Under the pieces are notes generated by a model, which saw nothing but the letters and a program-made list of their open reading frames with translations, made no database searches and was not told where the DNA came from. Made by a program: the position numbers and the translations under genes. From NCBI GenBank assembly GCA_036521415.1, contig DATDHU010000017.1, forward strand, positions 1 to 12,819: a stretch of DNA of 12,819 nt, given 5' to 3'. This DNA comes from DASXMT01 sp036521415. Lineage in GTDB: Bacteria > Actinomycetota > Acidimicrobiia > Acidimicrobiales > RAAP-2. Of the stretch, positions 4,335 through 11,715 are shown piece by piece. Position 1 is the first letter of the stretch. Each line of letters starts with the position of its first letter.

Positions 4335-7260
4335 GGCTCGCTCGGGCACGCCGGCGCCGGCGCCACCCGACACCGAGGACGACCCCGCCCACGACCAGCG
4401 CGGCGCCACCCACGGCGGAGAGGGCCAGACCGACCAGCGCGCTGGCCGGTTCGTAGCGGAAGGTGACGACGAAGTCACCGGCGGGCACCGCGACCCGCTG
4501 GGTCACCGTCGAGGAGACGACCGGGGCGGCCACCGGCGACCCCCGGGGGTTCGAGTCCGACCCGGCCCCGACGACATCGACCGGTTGGATCGTGGCCCCC
4601 CAACCCGGCAGGGGCGACTCACTCCGGACCAACCACACCGGGTCGGCGGCACGCACCAGGAACCGCTGGGACCCGTCGATCCCGGCACTCAGCTGTTGGA
4701 CTCGGCCGGGCTGGCCGCCCGCGTCCCGGGCCGTCGTCCAGGCCCATCCGCGCGGGTGGGCGTTGCGGAAGACGCCGAACGCCCCGATGGTCCCGCTGAA
4801 GGTCCAGTGCGGTGGGTTGACCGAGCCCTGCAAGCGACCGTCGAGAGCCACGGTGCCGTCCTCTTCCGTGGTGACCTCGGGGGCCAGTGCGGTCACCGAC
4901 CGGCCCGGGCCGTTCTGGACCACGATCCCGGCAGCCAGGGTGGGCGCCCGCAGCTGGAAGCGGAACGAGGCCCCCGGTGGTCCCGTCGGACCCTGGGGAT
5001 CCCTCGAGGCCCGAACCGGGCGGCCCAGCCAGTGCACCGAGCCCGTCGGCGTCACCAGCCCGATCCGGGCCGACGCCGAGGCCGACGACCCCTGGACCGG
5101 GATCTCCCCCGACCCCACGGTAAGGGTGCCCCCGAAGTACCAGGTGTGGCGGCCGCCGGCGGCCAGTGGGACCGAGTTGTCCACGGGCGGGACGCCGAAC
5201 AGGCTGGGGTAGACGGGAAAGGGAGTGGCGAGCTGCGGGGCCGGCGTGGTCGGCACCGGCGTGACGAAGTAGCTGGGCAACGACAGAAGGACGGTCACGT
5301 TGAGCTGGTCCCAGGTCGTACCGGACAGCGTGGCCGGGTTCAGGTCCTCCTGCAGGTGTGCGCCGGTGGCCTGGTAGTAGCGGCCGTCGACCAGGGCGGC
5401 ATAGCCCTGGGCACTCGGCACCCGGGTCAACACGTTCACGTCGGTCTGGCCCAGCGCGTAGAGCTCGCCGTTTTCGAACCGGTCGGGGTCGTAGATGATG
5501 AAGCGTCCGCTCCCCGTGGCTGCGGCCAACTGGGCGGCCGGTGGGCCTTCTGCGTAGGCGCTGGCGTGGGTGACCGGGCCGTGCAACGAGAGGGCGGTGA
5601 AGAAGATGAGGTCCACGGCCATTATGGCGGCGAGGACCCGCCGCAGCGCCACCGGCGAGAACCGGCCGGGGAACAGCGCCACCCAAGTGGCCACGGCGGC
5701 GATCACCACTCCCCCGATCAGGACGGCGGCCACGGCCAGGCGCATGTCCGAGGTCGAGGGAAGCGCCGTGCCGATGGCCTGCTCGAGGCCCGAGCCCCAT
5801 AGCCACGAACCGACGCACAGCACGCTGACCACGGCCAGCGGGATACAGGTCACCACCACCTCCACGCGCCGGGAGCGGTGTCGGGAGCGGCCGGAGGCGA
5901 CGGCGCCCGGGGGCTGGGTCCCGGCCGCCTTCGTCACGCCGTGGCCTCGAGGCGGGTCGTCCGGGCCGGGCGGCCGCCGGTCGGTCAGCACCAGCTGCAC
6001 CCACCAGGCCAACAGGGCGGCGAGGGCGAAGTCCACCCCGAGCAGGTTCCGGTTCAGGAGCCGTTGGCTCTTGATCCCGGGGATGGCGTAGAGCACGTGG
6101 CCGAACGGCGTATCGCCGCCCAAGGCGGCCAAGAGGCTGATGACCAGGATGACGTACCAGATCCACCAACGGGACGCCTCGGCCCGACGCCACCGACCGG
6201 CCACGAGGGCGAACATGGCGATGAGGGCGAGGATGCCGACATAGCCGGTGACCTCGGGAAAGTTGTACGTCCCGAAGTAGCTGGCCACCTCGTTCTGGTT
6301 AGTCCCGAGGAGGAAGGGCGAGAACACCAGCAGGGTGAGCCGCCAGGGCAGGGATCCGCTGGTGAAGAAGTCGTAGGTGGCGGTGGCCCGCTGGGAGTGG
6401 GCGGTGACGACCAGGCCGGGGAGCCACTGGGCCGCGCTGGCCAGGAGGCCCACGCCGAGGCTGACGGCCAGGTAGGCCAGGGGCGCCGCCAACCGCCGCC
6501 GGCCGGGGCGGCCCGGCGAGTCCGTCGACGAGTGCCGCCAGTACCGCCAGTAGCGCCAGATCAGGTAGATCAAGACGACCACGGCCGAGTCGAGGACCGA
6601 CTCGGCCGCGCCGGCCAGGATGGTCATCGCCGTGGCTCCGGCCAAGACGACCGCCCACCACCAGCGGGGCGCCTCGTCGCTCGCCCCGCCCGCCGACTGG
6701 GTCTCGACCCTCGGCTCGGTCAACCCGTGCACCCCGAGCAGCATCCACGGGAGCCAGGCCGCTCCCGAGATCAGGTCGATGTGGACGATCTGACCGCTCA
6801 GGAAGCCGCCGAAGGCGAAGGCGGCGGCCCCGAAGGTGGCCGCGGTGGCCGACACCGGCTGCCGGCGAAGAAAGAGGTACATCCCGGCCACCGCCACCTC
6901 GTAGGCGGCGATCAGGTTCAGCGTCCAGGCCAACCCGGACGGCAGGATGGCGAAGAGCCATGTGAGAGGGTATGCCCCCCCGGCGTTGAACCCACCGAGC
7001 AGGGGCGCGCCGCTGTAGATATAGGGATCGAGGAGGGGCAGGTGCCCGTGGATGAGGTCCTGTCCCACCAGGACCCGGAGGGGGAAGTTCTGGAGGAAGT
7101 TGTCCCCGTCCAGGAAGACCTGCCCGAAGCAGAGTGGGATGCCGAACACCACCACGGGGGCGGCGATGAGGATGGCCAGGCCGGCGTGGCTGCGGACCCA
7201 GGCCGGGATCCTCCGTCCACGCCGTCCCCTGGCCCTGACGTGAGGATCGGTGTCAGGCAC
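4321..7260 (-). CDS. Large YfhO-like polytopic membrane protein (GT-C-type glycosyltransferase candidate)
   Basis: This 979-residue protein has a short basic N-terminus and a first membrane helix at about 26–46. Roughly a dozen further hydrophobic segments follow to about residue 558, then a long soluble region (about 560–940). It ends with one last helix (about 945–963) and an arginine-rich tail. After the first helix come FLDGDNFLQNFPLR and HGHLPLLDPYIYSGAPLLGG, which resemble the acidic loop and the G-x-P-x-x-x-P...G-x-P pattern of the YfhO/GT-C family. QRLLNRNLLGVDFAL also fits. Characterised YfhO proteins in Firmicutes help glycosylate cell-envelope polymers with lipid-linked sugars; a similar envelope role here is inference. 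The soluble region, with Pro/Ser/Thr/Gly-rich stretches, is probably outside the membrane. The start is GTG, 17 nt after the protease gene, without a Shine-Dalgarno sequence. The 3' end overlaps trpS by 14 bp. Confidence 0.82.
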   Translation of the reverse strand: MPDTDPHVRARGRRGRRIPAWVRSHAGLAILIAAPVVVFGIPLCFGQVFLDGDNFLQNFPLRVLVGQDLIHGHLPLLDPYIYSGAPLLGGFNAGGAYPLTWLFAILPSGLAWTLNLIAAYEVAVAGMYLFLRRQPVSATAATFGAAAFAFGGFLSGQIVHIDLISGAAWLPWMLLGVHGLTEPRVETQSAGGASDEAPRWWWAVVLAGATAMTILAGAAESVLDSAVVVLIYLIWRYWRYWRHSSTDSPGRPGRRRLAAPLAYLAVSLGVGLLASAAQWLPGLVVTAHSQRATATYDFFTSGSLPWRLTLLVFSPFLLGTNQNEVASYFGTYNFPEVTGYVGILALIAMFALVAGRWRRAEASRWWIWYVILVISLLAALGGDTPFGHVLYAIPGIKSQRLLNRNLLGVDFALAALLAWWVQLVLTDRRPPGPDDPPRGHGVTKAAGTQPPGAVASGRSRHRSRRVEVVVTCIPLAVVSVLCVGSWLWGSGLEQAIGTALPSTSDMRLAVAAVLIGGVVIAAVATWVALFPGRFSPVALRRVLAAIMAVDLIFFTALSLHGPVTHASAYAEGPPAAQLAAATGSGRFIIYDPDRFENGELYALGQTDVNVLTRVPSAQGYAALVDGRYYQATGAHLQEDLNPATLSGTTWDQLNVTVLLSLPSYFVTPVPTTPAPQLATPFPVYPSLFGVPPVDNSVPLAAGGRHTWYFGGTLTVGSGEIPVQGSSASASARIGLVTPTGSVHWLGRPVRASRDPQGPTGPPGASFRFQLRAPTLAAGIVVQNGPGRSVTALAPEVTTEEDGTVALDGRLQGSVNPPHWTFSGTIGAFGVFRNAHPRGWAWTTARDAGGQPGRVQQLSAGIDGSQRFLVRAADPVWLVRSESPLPGWGATIQPVDVVGAGSDSNPRGSPVAAPVVSSTVTQRVAVPAGDFVVTFRYEPASALVGLALSAVGGAALVVGGVVLGVGWRRRRRARASLRTG
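6535..6561. repeat. Three tandem 9-bp units inside the YfhO-like gene
   Basis: Two identical copies of CCGCCAGTA are followed by the diverged GCGCCAGAT. On the minus strand they encode WRY-WRY-WRH-like residues (IWRYWRYWRH, about residues 234–243), at the end of a membrane helix. Probably a slippage expansion that keeps frame. Confidence 0.6.
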
Positions 7261-7277
7261 GGGCGCTCAGTGGCCGC

Positions 7278-7955
7278 TCAAGTGACGAGTCCGTACCACC
7301 AGTTGATGACGTGGTTGATGAGCTCGGACCATTGGTTGCGGAACAGCAGGATCAAGATGAACGGCAGGAACATCAGAAACGGCTGGAGCTGGTAGTAGTT
7401 GGGCAGCAGTCGGGCGGGCAGCAGGCGCTCGAGCACGGCCGCTCCGTCCAGCGGCGGGCACGGGATCAGGTTGAACACGCCCAGCACGATGTTGGCGATG
7501 CCGCCGTAGAAGAGGAACTTCGAGTAGAGGGGAACTGCCCCGGTGGCCGGCAGGGTGTTGGCGAAGACGACGCCACACAGCGCGGCCAGGGCGAAGTTGG
7601 TGAGCGGTCCCACCAGAGACACGATCACCACGTGGTTGCGGGGGCTGCGGAGCCGGTTGGCATTGACGGGGACAGGCTTGGCCCACCCGTAGGCCCCGAT
7701 GCCTGACAGGCTCAGTAGGGCAGGGACCAACAAGGTACCGATCGGGTCGATGTGGCGGATGGGATTGAGGTTCAGCCGGCCGGCGCGCTTGGCCGTGTCG
7801 TCGCCGAAGGCGAGCGCCACCACACCATGGGAGATCTCGTGGAGGATGATCGAGGGGATCAGGACCACGAAGTAGATGAGCTGGTTCGAATTGATCCTGC
7901 CCGAACGGACCAGCTCGGCCATGACCACCACCGCCACCGCCACTGCGATCCACAT
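7278..7955 (-). CDS. Site-2-protease-like M50 zinc metalloprotease
   Basis: An intramembrane metalloprotease of the small M50 class, about 225 residues with five or six hydrophobic segments. ILHEISHGVVA gives the zinc motif HExxH at residues 39–43. GDDTAKRAGRLNLNPIRHIDPIGT is the family block after it. GPLTNF lies at 116–121, and NLIPCPPLDG supplies the third ligand, Asp170. There are no PDZ or CBS domains, so it is not an RseP or SpoIVFB-like enzyme, and the substrate is unknown. I chose ATG 7955 because codon use becomes typical there and the length fits the family. ATG 8021, only 13 nt after the upstream gene, would add 22 residues whose codons are unusually A/T-ending. It is co-directional with, and 17 nt from, the YfhO-like gene, so shared envelope function is possible but unproven. 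Confidence 0.88.
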   Translation of the reverse strand: MWIAVAVAVVVMAELVRSGRINSNQLIYFVVLIPSIILHEISHGVVALAFGDDTAKRAGRLNLNPIRHIDPIGTLLVPALLSLSGIGAYGWAKPVPVNANRLRSPRNHVVIVSLVGPLTNFALAALCGVVFANTLPATGAVPLYSKFLFYGGIANIVLGVFNLIPCPPLDGAAVLERLLPARLLPNYYQLQPFLMFLPFILILLFRNQWSELINHVINWWYGLVT

Positions 7956-8034
7956 GAGCGGGGTGCCCGGTAGCTGCCGTCCTGAAGCTCGGCGGGTGCC
8001 CCCGGTACCGCCCCAGCCCATGCCGGCTGCCCGC
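7956..8034 (-). other. Spacer or N-terminal extension upstream of the protease gene
   Basis: These 79 bases are non-coding if the protease starts at 7955, or largely its N-terminus if it starts at 8021. Third codon positions in this stretch are less GC-biased than in the gene, favouring non-coding. I see no convincing promoter or Shine-Dalgarno site. Confidence 0.4.
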
Positions 8035-8373
8035 CTAGTGCCGGGCGGCGTGACTGATGCAGTAGCGAGTGGCCGGCATGGCCTCGAGGCGCGCCGGGTC
8101 GATCGGCTGGCCGCACTCCTCGCACGTGCCGAAACTGCCGTCATCCAACTTGGCCAGGGCGTGAGCGACATCGCCCAGCGTCTCCTGCAGCTGACCGCCC
8201 AACGCCTCCGCCTCACCGCGTTCGGCGGTCACCTGACTGAGGTCGGCAAAATTGGGGTCGTAGGTGGGTCCGTCTCCATCCCCGAAGCCCAATTCGGACA
8301 GCTGAGATCGCAGTTGGGCCCGCTCCTCTTCGAGGAGGGTTCGGTAGTCGACGGTCGGGGCATCGCTCGGCAC
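8035..8373 (-). CDS. DksA/TraR-family zinc-finger protein
   Basis: A 112-residue protein with an N-terminal coiled-coil stretch (LLEEERAQLRSQLSELGF, then AEALGGQLQETLGDVAHALAKL) and a C-terminal zinc finger. GTCEECGQPI and ATRYCISHA give metal ligands Cys84, Cys87, Cys105 and His108, spaced CxxC-x17-CxxH. Proteobacterial DksA enters the RNA polymerase secondary channel and tunes transcription with ppGpp. For short actinobacterial relatives this is inferred. The tip segment has FADLSQ rather than the classical DxxDxA, so DksA-like activity is uncertain. It starts at a GTG 10 nt after the xerD stop with no Shine-Dalgarno sequence. TAGGCT, overlapping the xerD stop codon, sits 7 nt upstream and could be a -10 element for a separate leaderless transcript. 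Confidence 0.88.
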   Translation of the reverse strand: MPSDAPTVDYRTLLEEERAQLRSQLSELGFGDGDGPTYDPNFADLSQVTAERGEAEALGGQLQETLGDVAHALAKLDDGSFGTCEECGQPIDPARLEAMPATRYCISHAARH

Positions 8374-8383
8374 GGGTCAGAGC

Positions 8384-9316
8384 CTACTTGTCCCCGTTGC
8401 GTTGGGCGCGCGGGTGGGCACTTTCGTAGGCACGCCGGAGGTGTTCGGAGGACAGACGGGTGTAGAGCTGGGTCGTGGCGATCGAAACGTGGCCGAGCAG
8501 TTCTTGGACGACCCGGATGTCGGCACCGTGGGCCAGCATGTGGCTGGCGCAGGAATGGCGGAGCACGTGGGGGCTGACCTGGTCCGATAGACCCACGCGC
8601 CCAGCGTGACGCTTCAGCACGGCCCACGCCCCCTGGCGGCTCAGGCGACCACCCCGGGTGTTCAGAAACACCGCTTCTGCGTCGCCGCGGTGGGCCCAGC
8701 GATCCGGCGCCACGAGGGGCCGCCCCACCGGCGAGAGCCAGGCCGACAAAGTTTCCCGAGCCGGCCGTCCCAGCGGGACCAGCCGCTCCTTGGACCCCTT
8801 GCCGAAGACCCGGATCAGCCCGTCGTCGAACTGGAGGTCGCTCAGGGACAAGCCGACCACCTCGGAGATCCGGGCCCCCGTGCCGTAGAGCACCTCGAGC
8901 AGGGCACGATCCCGGAAGTCGAGCGGACCGACCCCGGCCACCGCGTGCAGGAGGGACAGGGTCTGGTCCTCGTCCAACGCCTTGGGCAGGCGCCTGGCCA
9001 ATCGGGGCGACTGCAGGTCGGCGGTCGGGTCGACGGCGATGGCGCCCTCGCCGTAGAGGAAGCCGAAGAGGCCGCGCAGGCTGGCCAGGGTCCGGGAGAC
9101 GGTGGCCGCGCTCTTCCCCTGGCCGCGGGCGAATTCGAGGTAGCCCTCGAGGTGCTCGGGGCGGACGGCGTCGGCCTCGATGCCGGTGTCGCGCAACCAC
9201 TGCTCCCAGCCGACCAGGTCGCGCCGGTACGAGACGATCGTGTTCGAGGAGCGCCCCCGCTCCACCATCAGCCAGGACAGGTACTCCTCGGCCCCGATCG
9301 ACAGAGGGGTGCTCAT
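8384..9316 (-). CDS. xerD: Tyrosine recombinase XerD
   Basis: Site-specific recombinase that, with XerC, resolves chromosome dimers at dif. It has 310 residues. The N-terminal SAM-like core-binding domain spans about 1–90 (YLSWLMVERGRSSNTIVSYRRDL). All catalytic residues are present: Arg149 (YGTGARISE), Lys173 (FGKGSKE), His250 and Arg253 (PHVLRHSCASHML), His276 (ELLGHVSIATTQ) and the nucleophile Tyr285 (LYTRL). The position next to pyrG and the NUDIX gene matches the chromosomal xerD locus of other actinobacteria, so it is housekeeping and not a phage or integron integrase. The ATG at 9316 is 12 nt after the NUDIX stop. No dif-like site is visible nearby, as expected because dif normally lies near the terminus. 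Confidence 0.95.
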   Translation of the reverse strand: MSTPLSIGAEEYLSWLMVERGRSSNTIVSYRRDLVGWEQWLRDTGIEADAVRPEHLEGYLEFARGQGKSAATVSRTLASLRGLFGFLYGEGAIAVDPTADLQSPRLARRLPKALDEDQTLSLLHAVAGVGPLDFRDRALLEVLYGTGARISEVVGLSLSDLQFDDGLIRVFGKGSKERLVPLGRPARETLSAWLSPVGRPLVAPDRWAHRGDAEAVFLNTRGGRLSRQGAWAVLKRHAGRVGLSDQVSPHVLRHSCASHMLAHGADIRVVQELLGHVSIATTQLYTRLSSEHLRRAYESAHPRAQRNGDK

Positions 9317-9328
9317 GGACAGTGTGGG

Positions 9329-9931
9329 TCAGCCGGCCCGCACGGAGCCCTGCCGGCGCCGCCGGGCCAGGGCCACCCCGAGGATGGTGACGGCGTCGAC
9401 GATGGTCCCCTCGTCGACCAGTTCGTCGAAGCGGGACAGCGACAGCTCCTCGACGCTCATGAACCGCTCCTCGAGGCCCTGCCGGTTGGTGGGCACCGGG
9501 TGGAGGTCGGTGGCCAGGAAGACCGTGGTCACCTCGTCGCAGAAGCCGGGCGTGTTGAGGCAGTGGGTCAACAGGTCGAGGCGGCCGGCTCCCCGGCCCA
9601 GCTCCTCGGCCAGCTCCCGATGGGCGGTGGTCTCGGGTGGCTCCCCGTCGACGTCCCGGGTCCCGGCGGGCACCTCGAGGATCCAGCGGTCCACCGCCGG
9701 CCGGAACTGGCGCACGAGGAGCACCGAGTCCGCCTCGGTCAGGGGGACGATGGCGACCGCCCCCGGGTGCCGGATCACGTCTCGGTCGAAGCGGTTCCCG
9801 TCGGGGTCGACGAAGGAGGCCTTGACGGTGGAGACGATGAATCCCCGGTGGACCGTCTCGTCAGCGACATGGCGGAAGCCCGACGGGTCTGGTCGGGGAC
9901 CCCGGCCCCCCCGGTCAGGGGAGGGGCCCAA
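9329..9931 (-). CDS. NUDIX hydrolase, ADP-ribose pyrophosphatase type
   Basis: Probably hydrolyses ADP-ribose or related nucleoside diphosphate sugars to AMP plus a sugar phosphate. It has 200 residues. HPGAVAIVPL and VRQFRPAVDRWILEVPAG are typical of the ADP-ribose branch. The NUDIX box follows at residues 90–112 with REL and EELG (Arg105, Glu106, Glu109, Glu110 among the metal and catalytic positions). The start is unusual: an in-frame stop lies just upstream at 9938–9940, and no ATG or GTG occurs before the conserved FRHVADETVHRGF block. TTG 9931 is therefore the only available start; it overlaps the pyrG end by 17 bp. This is the position of Rv1700, a characterised ADP-ribose pyrophosphatase in M. 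tuberculosis. Substrate is inferred from family and synteny. Confidence 0.92.
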   Translation of the reverse strand: MGPSPDRGGRGPRPDPSGFRHVADETVHRGFIVSTVKASFVDPDGNRFDRDVIRHPGAVAIVPLTEADSVLLVRQFRPAVDRWILEVPAGTRDVDGEPPETTAHRELAEELGRGAGRLDLLTHCLNTPGFCDEVTTVFLATDLHPVPTNRQGLEERFMSVEELSLSRFDELVDEGTIVDAVTILGVALARRRRQGSVRAG

Positions 9932-11636
9932 CGTCGATCAGCCGCGGCTCGCGACCCTCGGCGCGGGCCAGGGCGGCACCGACCAGCTCGCGGAAGAGCG
10001 GGTGGGGCCGGTCGGGCCGGCTCTTGAATTCGGGGTGGGCCTGGGTCCCGACCCAGAAGGGGTGGCCGGGGAGCTCGACGAACTCGACCAGCCGCCCGTC
10101 GGGAGACGTTCCCGAGCACGCCAGGCCGGCCTCCTCCAGGCGGTGCCGGAACCGGGGGTTGACCTCGTAGCGATGGCGGTGCCGTTCCTCGACCACCTCG
10201 GTGCCGTAGGCCTCGGCGACCTGGGACCCGGGGGCCAGGCGGGCGCCGTAGGAGCCGAGGCGCATGGTGCCGCCCATGTTGACCACGTCGTTCTGGTCGT
10301 CCATCAGGTCGATCACCGGGGCCCGCGTGGTGGGGTCGAACTCGCGCGAATTGGCGTCGTCCAGGCCGGCCAGGTTCCGGGACACCTCGATGACCATGAC
10401 CTGCAGGCCCAGGCAGAGGCCGAGCAGCGGGATCTCGTGCTCCCGGGCGTAACCGGCGGCGGCGATCATCCCCTTCACGCCCCGCTCGCCGAAGCCGCCC
10501 GGGATCACGAAGCCATCGAACTCCCGGAGGCGGTCATGGGCCAGCAGATCGGGCACCTCGGCCGCCTGGATCCACTCGATCTCGACCTTGGCCCCGTGGT
10601 GGAACCCGGCGTGGCGAAGCGCCTCCACCACCGAGAGGTAGGCATCGGGCAGGTCGATGTACTTCCCGATGACGCCCATGCGCACCGGCCGGGTGGCCGA
10701 CTCGACCTGGGCCACCAGCCGCTCCCAGTGGGACAGGTCGAGCGGGTACTCCTCCTCGGAGTACCGCAGCAGCCCGAGCACATAGGTGTCGAGGCCCTCC
10801 TCGTGGACGACCAGGGGGATCTCGTAGATGTTCCGGGCGTCGATGGCCGACACCACCGCCTCGATGGGCACGTCGCACAGGAGGGAGATCTTCCGCTTCA
10901 AGTCGTCGGAGATGAGCCGGTCCGATCGGCAGACGATCACGTCGGGCTGGATCCCCCGGCTGCGGAGCTCGGTGACCGAGTGCTGGGTGGGCTTGGTCTT
11001 CTGCTCCCCCGTCGTGCCCAGATAGGGAACCAGTGTGAGGTGTACGTAGCAGACGTTGTCGCGCCCCACGTCCCGCCGGAACTGGCGGATGGCCTCGATG
11101 AAGGGGACGATCTCGATGTCGCCCACCGTGCCGCCGATCTCGACGATGACCACGTCGATGTCCTCGGTGCCCAACCGTCGGATCCGCCCCTTGATCTCGT
11201 CGGTGACGTGCGGTATCACCTGCACCGTCTTGCCCAGGTAGTCGCCCCGGCGCTCCTTGGCGATCACCGACGAGTAGATGCGCCCGGTGGTGGTGTTCGA
11301 CTCCTGGTGCAGGTTCTCGTCGATGAACCGCTCGTAGTGCCCGAGGTCGAGGTCGGTCTCGCCTCCGTCCTCGGTGACGAAGACCTCGCCGTGCTCGAAT
11401 GGGTTCATCGTGCCCGGGTCCACATTGATATAGGGATCGAGCTTGCACATGGTGACCCGCAGTCCCCGGCACTTCAGCAGACGACCCAGCGACGAAGCTG
11501 TCAGTCCCTTCCCCAGTGAGGAGGACACGCCGCCGGTGACGAAGATGTACTTCGTCTCCCGTGGCCGGGCGGCCGGGGATGGTGCGCCCCCTGCGTGGTC
11601 TCCGGAGGGACTCGGCGGGGTTGGCGTGTCGGGCAC
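9915..11636 (-). CDS. pyrG: CTP synthase
   Basis: Aminates UTP to CTP using ATP and glutamine, the last step of de novo pyrimidine nucleotide synthesis. It has 573 residues. The synthetase domain starts at TKYIFVTGGVSSSLGKG (P-loop Lys43) and includes CKLDPYINVDPGTMNPFEHGEVFV and the conserved GGETDLDLGHYERF. The class I glutamine amidotransferase domain follows, with nucleophile Cys408 in GLCLGLQ, and His534 and Glu536 in AHPEFKSRP completing the triad. The first 28 residues are a Pro/Ser/Gly-rich extension, longer than in E. coli. The start is GTG 11636, preceded by TAGTGT with a 6-nt gap and no Shine-Dalgarno sequence, suggesting a leaderless mRNA. It heads the minus-strand run pyrG–NUDIX–xerD and overlaps the NUDIX gene by 17 bp. 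Confidence 0.97.
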   Translation of the reverse strand: MPDTPTPPSPSGDHAGGAPSPAARPRETKYIFVTGGVSSSLGKGLTASSLGRLLKCRGLRVTMCKLDPYINVDPGTMNPFEHGEVFVTEDGGETDLDLGHYERFIDENLHQESNTTTGRIYSSVIAKERRGDYLGKTVQVIPHVTDEIKGRIRRLGTEDIDVVIVEIGGTVGDIEIVPFIEAIRQFRRDVGRDNVCYVHLTLVPYLGTTGEQKTKPTQHSVTELRSRGIQPDVIVCRSDRLISDDLKRKISLLCDVPIEAVVSAIDARNIYEIPLVVHEEGLDTYVLGLLRYSEEEYPLDLSHWERLVAQVESATRPVRMGVIGKYIDLPDAYLSVVEALRHAGFHHGAKVEIEWIQAAEVPDLLAHDRLREFDGFVIPGGFGERGVKGMIAAAGYAREHEIPLLGLCLGLQVMVIEVSRNLAGLDDANSREFDPTTRAPVIDLMDDQNDVVNMGGTMRLGSYGARLAPGSQVAEAYGTEVVEERHRHRYEVNPRFRHRLEEAGLACSGTSPDGRLVEFVELPGHPFWVGTQAHPEFKSRPDRPHPLFRELVGAALARAEGREPRLIDVGPLP

Positions 11637-11642
11637 CCCGTG

Positions 11643-11648
11643 ACACTA
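11643..11648 (-). promoter_or_regulatory. Putative -10 element, leaderless pyrG promoter
   Basis: TAGTGT on the minus strand fits TANNNT and ends 6 nt before the pyrG GTG, which would place the transcript start at or beside the G of the start codon. B. subtilis regulates pyrG by reiterative addition of G at the 5' end of a leader; no such leader could exist here if the mRNA is leaderless. No clear -35 element is seen. Confidence 0.45.
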
Positions 11649-11678
11649 CCGGAACCGGCCGCGTCGTCGGGTGGACCA

Positions 11679-11704
11679 CCGGGCGCCCTCGGGCGGTCTC
11701 CCGG
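11679..11704 (-). terminator. GC-rich hairpin after recN
   Basis: CCGGG and CCCGG form the outer arms, and a perfect GCCC/GGGC pair sits inside. The hairpin begins 12 bases beyond the recN stop on the minus strand. There is no T-run, so it is at best a factor-independent terminator of the T-poor type proposed for high-GC actinobacteria, or simply a GC-rich fold. Confidence 0.3.
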
Positions 11705-11715
11705 CGCAACCGAGC

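Noticed and set aside
7018..7032. A 15-bp identical sequence (GATATAGGGATCGAG) also at 11427–11441
   Set aside because: Both copies encode the peptide LDPYI in unrelated proteins (YfhO-like and PyrG) with the same codons. Coincidence through a shared peptide is the simplest explanation.
8384..9316. XerD as a mobile-element integrase
   Set aside because: Its place in the conserved pyrG–NUDIX–xerD order, with no tRNA, attachment repeats or cargo genes, marks it as the chromosomal recombinase.
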